Of a stretch of DNA of 45,317 bases, positions 23,542 through 31,961 are shown one piece after another. The notes under the pieces were generated by a model. The model worked only from the letters and a program-made list of their open reading frames with translations, did no database searches and was not told where the DNA came from. The DNA is from Parageobacillus caldoxylosilyticus NBRC 107762. Its GTDB lineage: Bacteria > Bacillota > Bacilli > Bacillales > Anoxybacillaceae. The stretch is taken from contig NZ_BAWO01000053.1 of assembly GCF_000632715.1 (NCBI RefSeq), positions 1 through 45,317 of the forward strand, in the 5' to 3' direction. The translations under genes and the position numbers were made by a program. How positions within the stretch are numbered: the first letter of the stretch is position 1; every line of letters begins with the position of its first letter.

Positions 23542-23574
23542 GTACAATGTATTTCTTTCTGTGGTACAATACAT
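23542..23574. repeat. Direct repeat GTACAAT in the yfkJ/yfkK divergent promoter region
   Basis: GTACAATGTAT (23542-23552) and GTACAATACAT (23564-23574) are spaced 22 bp apart, two helical turns, between divergent genes. A TATAAT for yfkJ lies close by on the minus strand. The arrangement fits a regulator binding on one face of the DNA, but no regulator is known. Confidence 0.35.
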
Positions 23575-23602
23575 ATAACCTGGCAAAGGAGGGAGTAAAA
23601 AA

Positions 23603-23827
23603 ATGGATTTGTCAAAAAAATCAACAGAAAATGTCGAGTATATGGTAGAAAAAATAAAAGCAAAGTTAAAAGTATTAAATTTAGACGCAATTAAACCTTC
23701 TCATTTTTCGGAAGAGTGGTATGATGAGTTGAAAGAAATATATGACATGGTAATGAAAAGAGAGACGTTCAGCCCGAGCGAAATGCAGGCGATTGCCGAA
23801 GAGCTGGGAAATTTGCGAAAGAAATGA
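23603..23827 (+). CDS. yfkK: DUF1128 (UPF0435) protein YfkK
   Basis: A 74-residue, soluble, mostly helical protein of the DUF1128/UPF0435 family. It has a [17 protein letters not shown] first helix and a conserved [16 protein letters not shown] segment with [14 protein letters not shown] near the end. B. subtilis YfkK is about 71 residues. The ATG at 23603 follows AAAGGAGGGAGT. It is divergent from yfkJ as in B. subtilis. The function is unknown. A stem-loop with T-tract at 24063-24094 may end its transcript, after reading through a transporter remnant. Confidence 0.88.
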   Translation: MDLSKKSTENVEYMVEKIKAKLKVLNLDAIKPSHFSEEWYDELKEIYDMVMKRETFSPSEMQAIAEELGNLRKK

Positions 23828-24101
23828 AATTCCTTTTTCGTTTCTTTCCAATGTGGCAGGAAGCTTTATATCACGGCTTTTTCGCTTCGGTAATCGCGCT
23901 GACCAATGCCGGATTTGATATTGCCGGTTTGTCCCTCATTCCATGATTGCGATGCTTATGTTTATCGGCCACATCGGCATTTTATCCTTTCTTTTTCTCA
24001 TCCTCGGCATAGAAATAAAAGAAACATACCATTCCCCAAAAGAACGCGTCACTGATCGGATCAACCAAGGTACAGCAAAGCACCTTGGTTTTTACATGTG
24101 A
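23824..24101 (+). pseudogene. Remnant of a TrkH/KtrB-type potassium transporter membrane subunit
   Basis: Two short frames overlapping by ATGA keep recognisable pieces of a TrkH/KtrB protein. The first (23824-23946) reads MWQEALYHGFFASVIALTNAGFD, matching the pore-helix region where intact proteins have a SISAFCNAGFD-type segment. The second (23943-24101) reads MIAMLMFIGHIGILSFLFLIL, like the late IGRIGPLTL helix of the family. The several hundred residues between and before these are gone. The piece overlaps the end of yfkK, so decay has brought it against a live gene. I call it a deletion remnant; expression would give only fragments. Confidence 0.6.
24063..24094 (+). terminator. Intrinsic terminator before the sulfate operon
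   Basis: AACCAAGGT (24063-24071) pairs with ACCTTGGTT (24082-24090), followed by TTTAC. It separates the yfkK/remnant transcript from the cysH operon. Confidence 0.7.
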
Positions 24102-24201
24102 AAAACAGATCAACAAAGAAAGCTGATTCTTGATGCCCACAGCCAAAAAATAGTTCCTTTTTCCCTTTACAAAAAAATAAATTCCCATAGAAAAACTAGG
24201 A

Positions 24202-24229
24202 TTGACTTCCGTGTGAATTGTGTTAAAAT
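24202..24229 (+). promoter_or_regulatory. Sigma-A promoter of the cysH operon
   Basis: TTGACT (24202-24207), a 16-nt spacer and TAAAAT (24224-24229) place the transcription start about 20 nt before the riboswitch. Confidence 0.7.
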
Positions 24230-24253
24230 TTTAATCAATTACAATTACATAAA

Positions 24254-24408
24254 ACTTATCAAGAGTGAGGGAGGGACTGGCCCGATGAACTCCGGCAACC
24301 TGCTTGGCCGAAAGCAAGGTGCTAATTCCAGCAAAATGGGTACCATTTTGGAAGATAAGGCGCTATCAGTGACCGGTTGGCTCTTCCAAAATGGGAGAGC
24401 GTTTTTTA
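24254..24408 (+). ncRNA. SAM-I (S-box) riboswitch with expression-platform terminator
   Basis: The leader carries the S-box core: CTTATCAAGAG, then GGAGGGACTGGCCCGATGAA, CCGGCAACC and GGTGCTAATTCCAGC, in the usual order. It ends in a terminator hairpin GCTCTTCC (24380-24387)/GGGAGAGC (24393-24400) with GTTTTTT. S-adenosylmethionine binding should favour the terminator and switch off the sulfate assimilation genes that follow. The B. subtilis cysH operon is likewise under an S-box. The start codon of cysH is about 80 nt downstream. Confidence 0.95.
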
Positions 24409-24486
24409 TCAGCGCTCGTTCTCTTTCTATTCCAATATAACCAATTAATCCACTTTATTTTCTTTGACTTCAAAGGAGGGAGAAAG

Positions 24487-25194
24487 ATGCTCACTTATCA
24501 AACGTGGGAAACGGAAGAAAAACCGTCATTTCCTCACGATAATGAAACAAAAGGGGCGCTTGATGTCCTCGCTTGGGCATACCGCCAATATGAGAACAAT
24601 ATTGTGTATGCCTGCAGCTTCGGCATTGAAGGAATCGTGTTAATTGATTTAATTTCGCAAGTAAAGCCAGATGCGGAAATCGTATTTCTCGATACCGGTC
24701 TTCATTTTCGTGAAACATACGAGACAATCGAAAAGGTAAAAGAAAAATATCCTTCCCTCCGCATTGTAATGAAACAGCCAAGCTTATCCTTAGACGAACA
24801 GGCAAAACAATTCGGGGACGAATTATGGAAGCACCATCCAAATAAATGCTGTGAATTGCGGAAGGTGATTCCACTGCGCGAAGTATTGACCGGGGTAACC
24901 GCTTGGATTTCCGGCCTGCGCCGCGAACAATCGCCGACACGCAGCCACGTCCAATACATTAATAAAGATGACAAATTCCAATCGATCAAAATCTGCCCGC
25001 TCATTCATTGGACATGGAAAGACGTATGGAACTATGTATATAAATACGAGCTTCCGTACAATGTGCTTCATGATCAAGGTTATCCAAGCATCGGCTGCGA
25101 GCCATGCACAGCCCCTGCTCTCGATCCGAACGACTTGCGTTCCGGCCGCTGGGTCGGTCACAAAAAAACGGAATGCGGGCTTCATATCTCATAG
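24487..25194 (+). CDS. cysH: Phosphoadenylyl/adenylyl-sulfate reductase CysH
   Basis: Thioredoxin-dependent reductase converting APS or PAPS to sulfite. The 235-residue protein has the PAPS-reductase fold with the C-terminal catalytic cysteine at 230 (KKTECGLH). It also carries the cysteine pairs Cys121-Cys122 (NKCCELRK) and Cys204/Cys207 (GCEPCTAP) that bind a [4Fe-4S] cluster. That cluster marks the APS-using bacterial type; B. subtilis CysH accepts both substrates. The frame is open upstream into the riboswitch, but AAGGAGGGAGAAAG sets the start at ATG 24487. It is the first gene of an eight-gene sulfate assimilation operon. Confidence 0.95.
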   Translation: MLTYQTWETEEKPSFPHDNETKGALDVLAWAYRQYENNIVYACSFGIEGIVLIDLISQVKPDAEIVFLDTGLHFRETYETIEKVKEKYPSLRIVMKQPSLSLDEQAKQFGDELWKHHPNKCCELRKVIPLREVLTGVTAWISGLRREQSPTRSHVQYINKDDKFQSIKICPLIHWTWKDVWNYVYKYELPYNVLHDQGYPSIGCEPCTAPALDPNDLRSGRWVGHKKTECGLHIS

Positions 25195-25208
25195 GGAGAG
25201 ACACGAAT

Positions 25209-26282
25209 ATGCTCCTTGTTGTTGCTTTTATCGTATCCTTTTTCTTTGCGATGAATATCGGTGCCAGCGGCGCCGCCGCCGCAATGGGAGTGGCGTACGG
25301 ATCCGGCGCCATCAGGCGGAGATCAACTGCCCTTCTGCTTTGCGGATTAGGAGTGTTTCTTGGCAGCCTCGGCGGCGGCGAGGTCGTCAAAACGATCGGT
25401 TCCGGGATTATCCCGTCTTCCATCTTGACCATCAAAATTGTCGTGATCATTTTAACTGCCGCGACAATATCCTTATTCGCCGCCAATATCATGGGCATTC
25501 CGCTCTCTACGAGCGAAATTACGGTCGGTTCGGTTGTCGGCGTCGGCATTGCCTATCAAACCGTATATTTTCATAAATTGCTGTTTATTGTTTCCATATG
25601 GATCATTATCCCCATCATCGCCTTTGCATTTACGTTTTTCGTAGGAAAATGGTTTTTATCGCTAAAGCGAAAATATCCACAATTAGAACAAGGCAGATGG
25701 GGAAAAACGTTCGTCACGCTTTTAATTGTGACCGGCTTTTTTGAAGCTTTTTCGGCTGGAATGAACAATGTTGCCAATGCGGTCGGCCCACTTGTCGGCG
25801 CCGGATTAATTTCCGTTTCCCATGGAACGATATTCGGCGGCATATTCGTCGCCCTTGGCGCCATATTGCTTGGAAGACGCGTTTTAGAAACAAACGGAAA
25901 AAAAATCACGAACTTCTCTCCGTTTGAAGGCAGCGCGATTTCCGGCACCGGCGCAACACTCGTCATTCTTTCGTCCATTTTCGGGCTGCCCGTACCGTTA
26001 ACCCAAATTACTACCTCTGCCATCATTGGCATCGGGACAGCAAAAAACGGCTTTTATATTTGGCAAAAGCGCATTGTCATTCAGCTATTAAAAGTTTGGT
26101 TTGTATCACCTATTTTTTCGCTAGTTATTTCGTACAGTCTCGTTAAACTGCTGCTTGACAGCGATCTTTATACAATCATCGCCATTTTCAGCGTTTGTCT
26201 CGCTACCCTTGGCATTATTAGCCTAAAGAAAACCATCGCCGAAGAACAGCGGTCCTTGCATGAAAGCGGCGGTGGCATTTAA
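25209..26282 (+). CDS. cysP: Sulfate permease CysP (PiT family)
   Basis: Integral membrane sulfate transporter of the inorganic phosphate transporter (PiT) family. The 357 residues contain about 11 hydrophobic helices, with the repeated PiT signatures visible as FAMNIGASGAAAAMG near the N-terminus and FSAGMNNVANAVGPLVG in the middle. B. subtilis CysP is about 354 residues. The frame is open from 25104 inside cysH, but the ATG at 25209, 14 bp after the cysH stop and behind GGGAGAGACACGAAT, begins at the first helix. Its position between cysH and sat supports sulfate rather than phosphate as substrate. Confidence 0.92.
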   Translation: MLLVVAFIVSFFFAMNIGASGAAAAMGVAYGSGAIRRRSTALLLCGLGVFLGSLGGGEVVKTIGSGIIPSSILTIKIVVIILTAATISLFAANIMGIPLSTSEITVGSVVGVGIAYQTVYFHKLLFIVSIWIIIPIIAFAFTFFVGKWFLSLKRKYPQLEQGRWGKTFVTLLIVTGFFEAFSAGMNNVANAVGPLVGAGLISVSHGTIFGGIFVALGAILLGRRVLETNGKKITNFSPFEGSAISGTGATLVILSSIFGLPVPLTQITTSAIIGIGTAKNGFYIWQKRIVIQLLKVWFVSPIFSLVISYSLVKLLLDSDLYTIIAIFSVCLATLGIISLKKTIAEEQRSLHESGGGI

Positions 26283-26336
26283 CCAACGATAAAACTTATT
26301 TTTCCGATAAAATAAATAAATTTAGGAGGTATCAAC

Positions 26337-27497
26337 ATGAGCTTAAGCATTCCACATGGCGGCACTTTAGTGAATCGTTGGAACCCTGACTATCCAGTAA
26401 ATACCGTCACAAAAACGATTGAGTTGTCTAAGGCGGAATTAAGTGATTTAGAGCTAATCGGAACGGGAGCTTACAGCCCGCTTACCGGCTTTCTGACAAA
26501 AAACGATTATGATTCTGTTGTCGAAACCATGCGGCTCACTGATGGCACCGTATGGAGCATTCCGATTACCCTTGCTGTAACCGAAGAAAAGGCAAAAGAG
26601 CTTTCTGTCGGCGAAACGGCGAAACTCGTTTACAACGGAGAAGTATATGGAGTCATTGACATTCAAGAAATCTATCAACCTGATAAAACAAAAGAAGCAG
26701 TTCTTGTCTACAAAACAGATGAACTCAAACATCCAGGCGTACAGAAACTATTTGAAAAGCCAAATGTGTACGTAGGCGGGCCAATTACATTAGTTAAACG
26801 GACCGACAAAGGTCGGTTTGCTCCGTTCTACTTTGATCCGGCGGAAACACGCAAGCGTTTTGCCGAGCTTGGCTGGAACACGGTGGTCGGCTTTCAAACG
26901 CGAAATCCTGTCCATCGCGCCCATGAATACATCCAAAAATGTGCGCTCGAAATTGTCGACGGTCTCTTTTTAAACCCGCTTGTCGGCGAAACGAAAGCGG
27001 ATGACATCCCGGCGGACATCCGCATGGAAAGCTATCAAGTATTACTTGAAAACTATTATCCGCAAGACCGCGTATTTTTAGGAGTGTTCCAAGCAGCGAT
27101 GCGCTATGCCGGACCGCGGGAAGCAATTTTCCATGCGATGGTGCGCAAAAACTTCGGCTGCACCCACTTCATTGTCGGCCGCGATCATGCCGGCGTCGGC
27201 AACTATTACGGCACGTATGATGCGCAAAAAATCTTCTTGAATTTCACTCCGGAAGAACTTGGCATTACGCCGCTGTTTTTCGAACATAGCTTTTATTGCA
27301 CGAAATGCGAAGGCATGGCGTCAACGAAAACATGCCCGCATGATCCGAAATACCACGTTGTATTATCCGGCACAAAAGTACGGGAAATGCTGCGCAACGG
27401 ACAAGTGCCGCCAAGCACGTTCAGCCGTCCGGAAGTCGCAGCGGTATTGATTAAAGGACTAAAGCAGCGCGAAGCTGTCACCTCATCTACACGTTAA
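26337..27497 (+). CDS. sat: Sulfate adenylyltransferase (ATP sulfurylase)
   Basis: Catalyses ATP plus sulfate to APS and pyrophosphate, the first activation step of sulfate. The 386-residue protein has an N-terminal PUA-like domain and a catalytic domain with [11 protein letters not shown] (187-197, the HxxH nucleotide motif) and GRDHAGVG (280-287). It also has a zinc-type cluster of cysteines 320, 323 and 332 with His339, as in other bacterial single-domain enzymes. The ATG follows TTAGGAGGTATCAAC. There is no fused APS kinase domain; the kinase is the next gene. Confidence 0.95.
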   Translation: MSLSIPHGGTLVNRWNPDYPVNTVTKTIELSKAELSDLELIGTGAYSPLTGFLTKNDYDSVVETMRLTDGTVWSIPITLAVTEEKAKELSVGETAKLVYNGEVYGVIDIQEIYQPDKTKEAVLVYKTDELKHPGVQKLFEKPNVYVGGPITLVKRTDKGRFAPFYFDPAETRKRFAELGWNTVVGFQTRNPVHRAHEYIQKCALEIVDGLFLNPLVGETKADDIPADIRMESYQVLLENYYPQDRVFLGVFQAAMRYAGPREAIFHAMVRKNFGCTHFIVGRDHAGVGNYYGTYDAQKIFLNFTPEELGITPLFFEHSFYCTKCEGMASTKTCPHDPKYHVVLSGTKVREMLRNGQVPPSTFSRPEVAAVLIKGLKQREAVTSSTR

Positions 27498-27510
27498 AGG
27501 AGGAGCGAGA

Positions 27511-28116
27511 TTGAGCACGAACATCGTTTGGCACCAAACAGCGGTTACGAAAGAAGACCGCCGCAAACGCAACGGGCATCACAGCTGCATTTTATGGTTT
27601 ACCGGGCTTTCCGGCTCCGGTAAATCGACGATCGCCAATGCCGTGTCAAAAAAGTTATTTGACCTTGGCATTCAAAACTATGTATTAGACGGAGACAATA
27701 TCCGCCATGGACTTAATAAGGATCTCGGCTTTTCCGCCGCAGACCGCACGGAAAATATTCGCCGCATCGGCGAAGTCGCCAAGCTGTTTGTCGACAGCGG
27801 CCAATTCGTCCTAACGGCATTTATTTCTCCTTTCGCGCAAGATCGCGAGCTTGTGCGCCGTTTAGTAGAAAAAGACGAGTTTATCGAAATTTATGTGAAA
27901 TGCCCGCTAGAAGAGTGTGAGAGACGCGACCCAAAAGGGCTGTATAAAAAAGCGAGAAACGGCGAAATTCGCGATTTCACCGGCATCGATTCTCCGTATG
28001 AAGCGCCTGTCTCGCCGGAACTGACGATTGAAACCCATCGCTACACGATCGATGAATGCGCCAATCAAGTGATTGCTTACTTGTGCGATCGAAATTTTAT
28101 CAAGGGGGAATCTTAA
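27511..28116 (+). CDS. cysC: Adenylyl-sulfate kinase CysC
   Basis: Phosphorylates APS to PAPS with ATP. The 201-residue protein has a Walker A loop GLSGSGKST at 32-40, a [16 protein letters not shown] substrate segment and the IFISPF-type lid region ([11 protein letters not shown]). Translation starts at TTG (27511), directly after AAAGGAGGAGCGAGA; no ATG is available nearby. It ends one base before the sulfite reductase start codon, so translation is probably coupled. It supplies PAPS, while CysH with its iron-sulfur cluster may also use APS directly. Confidence 0.94.
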   Translation: MSTNIVWHQTAVTKEDRRKRNGHHSCILWFTGLSGSGKSTIANAVSKKLFDLGIQNYVLDGDNIRHGLNKDLGFSAADRTENIRRIGEVAKLFVDSGQFVLTAFISPFAQDRELVRRLVEKDEFIEIYVKCPLEECERRDPKGLYKKARNGEIRDFTGIDSPYEAPVSPELTIETHRYTIDECANQVIAYLCDRNFIKGES

Positions 28117-28117
28117 A

Positions 28118-29749
28118 ATGGCGTATGAAAAAGTATGGGCAAATAACCCAAATTTAAACAAAGTGGAATTAAAAAAGCTCAAAAAAGACGGATTAAAAAT
28201 TTTTGATGATATTCCTTATTATGCAAAACACGGATTCTCTTCTATCCCGCAAGAAGAATGGGATCTTTTCAAATGGGCGGGGCTTTACCTGCAGCGCCCT
28301 AGAGAAGCCGGCTATTTTATGATGCGCGTTTGCGTTCCTTCCGGGATTTTGAATAACGAGCAACTCGAGACGCTAGCGGGCATCGCCCGTGATTACGGAC
28401 GTGGTTTGTTTGACATTACAACCCGTCAATCTGTTCAATTCCATTGGCTGCGAATTGAAAACATTCCTGATATTTTTGAACGCTTAAAGCGGGTGGGGCT
28501 ATCTACCGCCGGTGCCTGTGGCGACATTACGCGCAATATCGTCGGCAACCCGCTTGCCGGCATCGATCCGGACGAACTGTTCGACACGAGAGAAATCGTC
28601 CGCGAAGTATATGAATTTTTCCAACGCAATGAAGATTTCTCCAACTTGCCGCGCAAATACAAAATTTCAATCAGCGCCAACGTCTATAACACGGTTAACG
28701 CGGAAATCCATTGCTTGTCGTTTACGCCGGCGAAAAAAGTAATCGACGGCAAAGAAGTTCTTGGATTCCATGTGAAAGTCGGCGGCGGTTTATCGTCTGC
28801 TCCATATCTTGCCCAAACGCTGGATGTGTTCGTGACGCCAGATCGCGTGAAAGACGTCGCTGTCGCCGTTACAACGATTTTCCGCGATTACGGCTATCGT
28901 GAAAAACGCCATCGCGCCCGCCTCAAATTCCTTGTCGCTGACTGGGGCGTCGATAAATTTAAAGAAAAATTAATTGAGCTCACAGGGCCTCTCCCATCGA
29001 AAGGTGAAGACGTACAAAAAGGTTGGAATCCTGGCTATTTCTACGGCGTCCATCGCCAAAAACAAGAAGGATTAAACTATATCGGCTTCAACGTTCCATT
29101 AGGCCGCTTAAGCGCGGATGAAGTATTCGAAATCGCAAGAATCGCCCGTCAATATGGCACCGGCGAAGTCCGTACTTGCAATTCGCAAAACTTAATTATT
29201 CCAAATATCCCAGATGAATACGTTGACGCTGTGTTGCAAGAAAAAGTGTTTGAACGGATTACTATCCGTCCGAAAACATTCACCGGTTATTCTGTTTCTT
29301 GCACCGGCACTGAATTTTGCAATTTGGCGCTCGTCGAGACGAAGGAACGGATGCGGCGCGTCGCTGAATATTTAGACGAACGTTTGGAACTGGACGTTCC
29401 AGTACGCATTCATATGGTTGGCTGTCCAAACTCATGCGGTCAACGGCAAATCGCTGATATCGGCCTACAAGGCATTAAAACGAAAACAAAAGACAGAGGC
29501 ATGATCGAGGCGTTTGAAATTTACGTCGGCGGCACATTGCTCAACGGCGGAAAGTACAATCAAAACCAAAAATTAAAAGGAAAAATAGACGCGGAGCAAA
29601 TTTCCGAAGTGCTTTTACATCTATTAACCTATTTCAAAGAAACAAAATTGCCGGGTGAAACGTTCTTAGCGTATTTAGACCGCGTCGGCATCGAAGCGCT
29701 GCAGGCGGAACTTGACCGCATTTTAGCGCAAGTCAGCACGGTGGCATAA
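28118..29749 (+). CDS. Siroheme-dependent sulfite reductase (nitrite/sulfite reductase family)
   Basis: Reduces sulfite to sulfide by six electrons using siroheme coupled to a [4Fe-4S] cluster. The 543-residue protein has two ferredoxin-like halves. Cluster cysteines are 395 and 401 (CTGTEFC) and 436 and 440 (CPNSC), the last one bridging to siroheme. The operon context (APS/PAPS reductase upstream, siroheme synthesis downstream) favours sulfite over nitrite. No CysJ-type flavoprotein is next to it, which suggests ferredoxin or another donor. The start at ATG 28118 follows CAAGGGGGAATCTTAAA, one base after cysC. In B. subtilis this operon has no reductase gene at this position; CysI and CysJ are encoded elsewhere. 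Confidence 0.9.
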   Translation: MAYEKVWANNPNLNKVELKKLKKDGLKIFDDIPYYAKHGFSSIPQEEWDLFKWAGLYLQRPREAGYFMMRVCVPSGILNNEQLETLAGIARDYGRGLFDITTRQSVQFHWLRIENIPDIFERLKRVGLSTAGACGDITRNIVGNPLAGIDPDELFDTREIVREVYEFFQRNEDFSNLPRKYKISISANVYNTVNAEIHCLSFTPAKKVIDGKEVLGFHVKVGGGLSSAPYLAQTLDVFVTPDRVKDVAVAVTTIFRDYGYREKRHRARLKFLVADWGVDKFKEKLIELTGPLPSKGEDVQKGWNPGYFYGVHRQKQEGLNYIGFNVPLGRLSADEVFEIARIARQYGTGEVRTCNSQNLIIPNIPDEYVDAVLQEKVFERITIRPKTFTGYSVSCTGTEFCNLALVETKERMRRVAEYLDERLELDVPVRIHMVGCPNSCGQRQIADIGLQGIKTKTKDRGMIEAFEIYVGGTLLNGGKYNQNQKLKGKIDAEQISEVLLHLLTYFKETKLPGETFLAYLDRVGIEALQAELDRILAQVSTVA

Positions 29750-29761
29750 AAGGTGGCTGCA

Positions 29762-29980
29762 ATGTTTCTGTACCGGTTTGAAGTAACAACGAAAACAGAA
29801 GTCATTTATGTCGTCATCGCCGCCACCGATGATGAACAAGCGTTTCGCCTTGTTGAAGTAGAATTAGAAAAACATTTTTTAAAAGTTCCTGATTATACGG
29901 ATATTTCTCTACATGAAAAAAAACCGATTCGCCGCGGTGGCGGGTTCGTTGTCTACAGCGAACCCCGCCATTCTTCCTGA
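29762..29980 (+). CDS. DUF3906 family protein
   Basis: A 72-residue soluble protein matching DUF3906, with an alternating beta pattern (LYRFEVTTKTEVIYVVIAATD) and a C-terminal RRGGGFVVYSE strand. GTG at 29753 is in frame, but AAAGGTGG before ATG 29762 favours the later start. It lies 12 bp after the sulfite reductase and 34 bp before sumT, inside the sulfate operon. It has no cysteine and no obvious cofactor motif. The family function is unknown. Location suggests a small accessory to sulfite reduction or siroheme delivery, which is an inference only. Confidence 0.8.
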   Translation: MFLYRFEVTTKTEVIYVVIAATDDEQAFRLVEVELEKHFLKVPDYTDISLHEKKPIRRGGGFVVYSEPRHSS

Positions 29981-30014
29981 AAACAAAGCAAATGGAGAAA
30001 GGGCTGAAACAAAG

Positions 30015-30794
30015 ATGGGAAAAGTGTACCTTGTCGGCGCGGGTCCCGGCGACCCTGAGCTGATTACCGTTAAAGGGCTGAAATGCATCCAGCAAGCCGA
30101 TGTCATTTTATATGACCGCCTCATTAATGAGGAACTGCTGTCCTATGCTAAAAAGGATGCAGAGCTCATCTTTTGCGGCAAATTGCCGGGCTATCATACG
30201 ATGCAGCAAGAAACGATTAATCATTTCCTTGTTCGGCACGCCAAAAAAGGAAAGACGGTCGTCCGTTTAAAAGGCGGTGATCCGTTTGTGTTCGGCCGCG
30301 GCGGTGAAGAAGCGGAAGCGCTGGTCAAGCATGGCATCGAGTTTGAAATCGTTCCTGGCATTACCTCGGGAATCGCCGCTGCTGCTTACGCCGGCATTCC
30401 GGTCACCCATCGCGATTTCAGCTCTAGCGTTGCTTTCATCACCGGCCATAAGCGGAAAGGAAGCGAAGAAGAAATCAAATGGGAAACCCTTGCAAAAGGC
30501 ATTGATACGCTTGCCATTTACATGGGCATTAGCAATCTCCCGTATATTTGCAACCAGCTGATGAAATACGGAAAATCTCCTTCCACGCCTGTGGCCGCTA
30601 TTCAATGGGGAACGACTGTAGATCAGCGGACGGTAACGGCTACTTTAGCGACGATTGCCAATGTCGTCGCTAAAGAAAAAATCGAAAACCCAAGCATGAT
30701 CATCATTGGGGACGTCGTGAAACTGCGGGCAAACATTCAATGGTTTGAACAGCTGCTTGCCAAACAAAGCGCGGCCGCCAATACGGTGTTGTAA
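30015..30794 (+). CDS. sumT: Uroporphyrinogen-III C-methyltransferase
   Basis: Transfers two methyl groups from SAM to uroporphyrinogen III to form precorrin-2, the first committed step to siroheme. The 259-residue protein shows all family signatures: YLVGAGPGDPELIT at the N-terminus, YDRLI, RLKGGDPFVFGRGGEE and VPGITSGIAAAAYAGIPVTHR. The frame is open from 29913 within the DUF3906 gene. The ATG at 30015 starts exactly at the conserved first strand and is preceded by GGAGAAAGGG. It is the functional equivalent of ylnD in the B. subtilis operon. Confidence 0.94.
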   Translation: MGKVYLVGAGPGDPELITVKGLKCIQQADVILYDRLINEELLSYAKKDAELIFCGKLPGYHTMQQETINHFLVRHAKKGKTVVRLKGGDPFVFGRGGEEAEALVKHGIEFEIVPGITSGIAAAAYAGIPVTHRDFSSSVAFITGHKRKGSEEEIKWETLAKGIDTLAIYMGISNLPYICNQLMKYGKSPSTPVAAIQWGTTVDQRTVTATLATIANVVAKEKIENPSMIIIGDVVKLRANIQWFEQLLAKQSAAANTVL

Positions 30795-30805
30795 CGAGGG
30801 GAAAG

Positions 30806-31552
30806 ATGGAAGCGGTATTGTATGTTTCTCACGGCAGCCGCGTCCCCCGGGCGCGGCAGGAGGCGGCTGCGTTCGTCGAAAAATGCAAAAGAAGTATCGA
30901 CGTCCCCATTCAGGAACTTTGTTTTCTTGAACTGGTTGAGCCGGATATCATCACCGGAATTGATATTTGCGTGCAAAAAGGAGCAACCCGCATCATTGTT
31001 CTCCCGCTCCTGCTTTTATCTGCCGGACACGCTAAACACGATATCCCGGAGGCGCTCCGCCAAGCGAAACAGCGTCATCCCCATGTGGAAATCGTATGTG
31101 GGAAACCGTTCGGCGTCCATGAAACGATGATTGACATCGTCATCGCCCGAATCCATGAACAAGGGGTACCATTAGACGGCAAATCAATGATTCTCCTCAT
31201 CGGAAGAGGCAGCAGCGATCCGGATACAAAGCGCGATATCGAGAAAATCGCCAAACGTCTGCAGTCAAAAACAGACGTTCCGTGTGTGGATGTCTGCTTT
31301 TTAGCCGCCATCCGTCCAACGCTGGAAGAAGGTTTGGATAAGGCAAGCCGTTCATCTTATAAAAACATCTTTGTCGTTCCTTACTTATTATTTACCGGCG
31401 TATTAATGAAAACGATTGAACGAAAACTGCACTCTTTTCAGTCGCCGCATCAGCAATGGATTTTATGTCATTATCTAGGATACCATCCTTTTTTGCAACA
31501 GCTGGTCAAAAAAAACATCGAAACATTATTGCGCGCTGCGAAGGGAGCCTAA
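30806..31552 (+). CDS. sirB: Sirohydrochlorin ferrochelatase SirB (CbiX family)
   Basis: Inserts Fe2+ into sirohydrochlorin to make siroheme, the cofactor of the sulfite reductase encoded upstream. The 248-residue protein is a duplicated CbiX-type chelatase. Metal-binding histidines are expected at His9 (SHGSR) and His75 (SAGHAKHD). The second half repeats the fold with LIGRGSSDPD. The ATG follows CGAGGGGAAAG, 11 bp after sumT. It is the last gene of the operon, and the terminator stem contains its stop codon. The dehydrogenase SirC, needed between SumT and SirB, is encoded 3.2 kb further on. Confidence 0.92.
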   Translation: MEAVLYVSHGSRVPRARQEAAAFVEKCKRSIDVPIQELCFLELVEPDIITGIDICVQKGATRIIVLPLLLLSAGHAKHDIPEALRQAKQRHPHVEIVCGKPFGVHETMIDIVIARIHEQGVPLDGKSMILLIGRGSSDPDTKRDIEKIAKRLQSKTDVPCVDVCFLAAIRPTLEEGLDKASRSSYKNIFVVPYLLFTGVLMKTIERKLHSFQSPHQQWILCHYLGYHPFLQQLVKKNIETLLRAAKGA

Positions 31553-31574
31553 TCTCCACTTAGGCTCCTTTTTT
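31543..31574 (+). terminator. Terminator of the sulfate assimilation operon
   Basis: GGAGCCTAA (31544-31552) pairs with TTAGGCTCC (31560-31568), followed by TTTTTTC. The stem includes the sirB stop codon (31550-31552). Confidence 0.88.
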
Positions 31575-31655
31575 CTTCTCTCCGATTGCATACACAAAAT
31601 CCCTTGTCTATTGTATGATGAGAATAGAAACATAGTTGGCAAGGAGAGAGAATAG

Positions 31656-31928
31656 ATGAAGCGTTTTCATCTTATCGTTCACGGACGCGTTCAGGGCGTC
31701 GGGTTCCGCTATTTTACACAGTATGAGGCGCTAAAGCGGCAGCTGACCGGCTGGGTCAGAAATAATGACGATGGCACAGTGGAAATGGAAGTTCAAGGAA
31801 ATAAAGAAGCAATTCAGCTATTTATGGACACCATCCGTGAAGGAACGATGTTTGCCAAAGTAACAGAGATGTCCGTGCAGGAAGTAGCGGTGAATCCAAA
31901 AGAAAAACAATTTCGCATTATATATTAA
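31656..31928 (+). CDS. acyP: Acylphosphatase
   Basis: Small cytoplasmic enzyme that hydrolyses acyl phosphates. The 90-residue protein has the family motif GRVQGVGFRYFTQ with the catalytic Arg18, and TGWVRNNDDG with the catalytic Asn36. The ferredoxin-like fold length is normal. The ATG follows AAGGAGAGAGAATAG. It is monocistronic, between the sulfate operon terminator and its own weaker terminator. The physiological substrate is unknown, as for most bacterial acylphosphatases. Confidence 0.93.
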   Translation: MKRFHLIVHGRVQGVGFRYFTQYEALKRQLTGWVRNNDDGTVEMEVQGNKEAIQLFMDTIREGTMFAKVTEMSVQEVAVNPKEKQFRIIY

Positions 31929-31958
31929 AGGGCTGCCAATAAAGACAGCCTCTTTCTT
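31926..31958 (+). terminator. Terminator after acyP
   Basis: AAAG-GGCTG (31927-31935) pairs with CAGCC-TCTTT (31946-31955) with a bulge, followed by CTTCT. It may also act on the converging arginase-like gene. Confidence 0.55.
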
Positions 31959-31961
31959 CTA

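Noticed and set aside
28118-29749. Assimilatory nitrite reductase
   Set aside because: The siroheme/[4Fe-4S] motifs are shared by both activities, but the S-box operon with APS reductase and sulfate activation points to sulfite.
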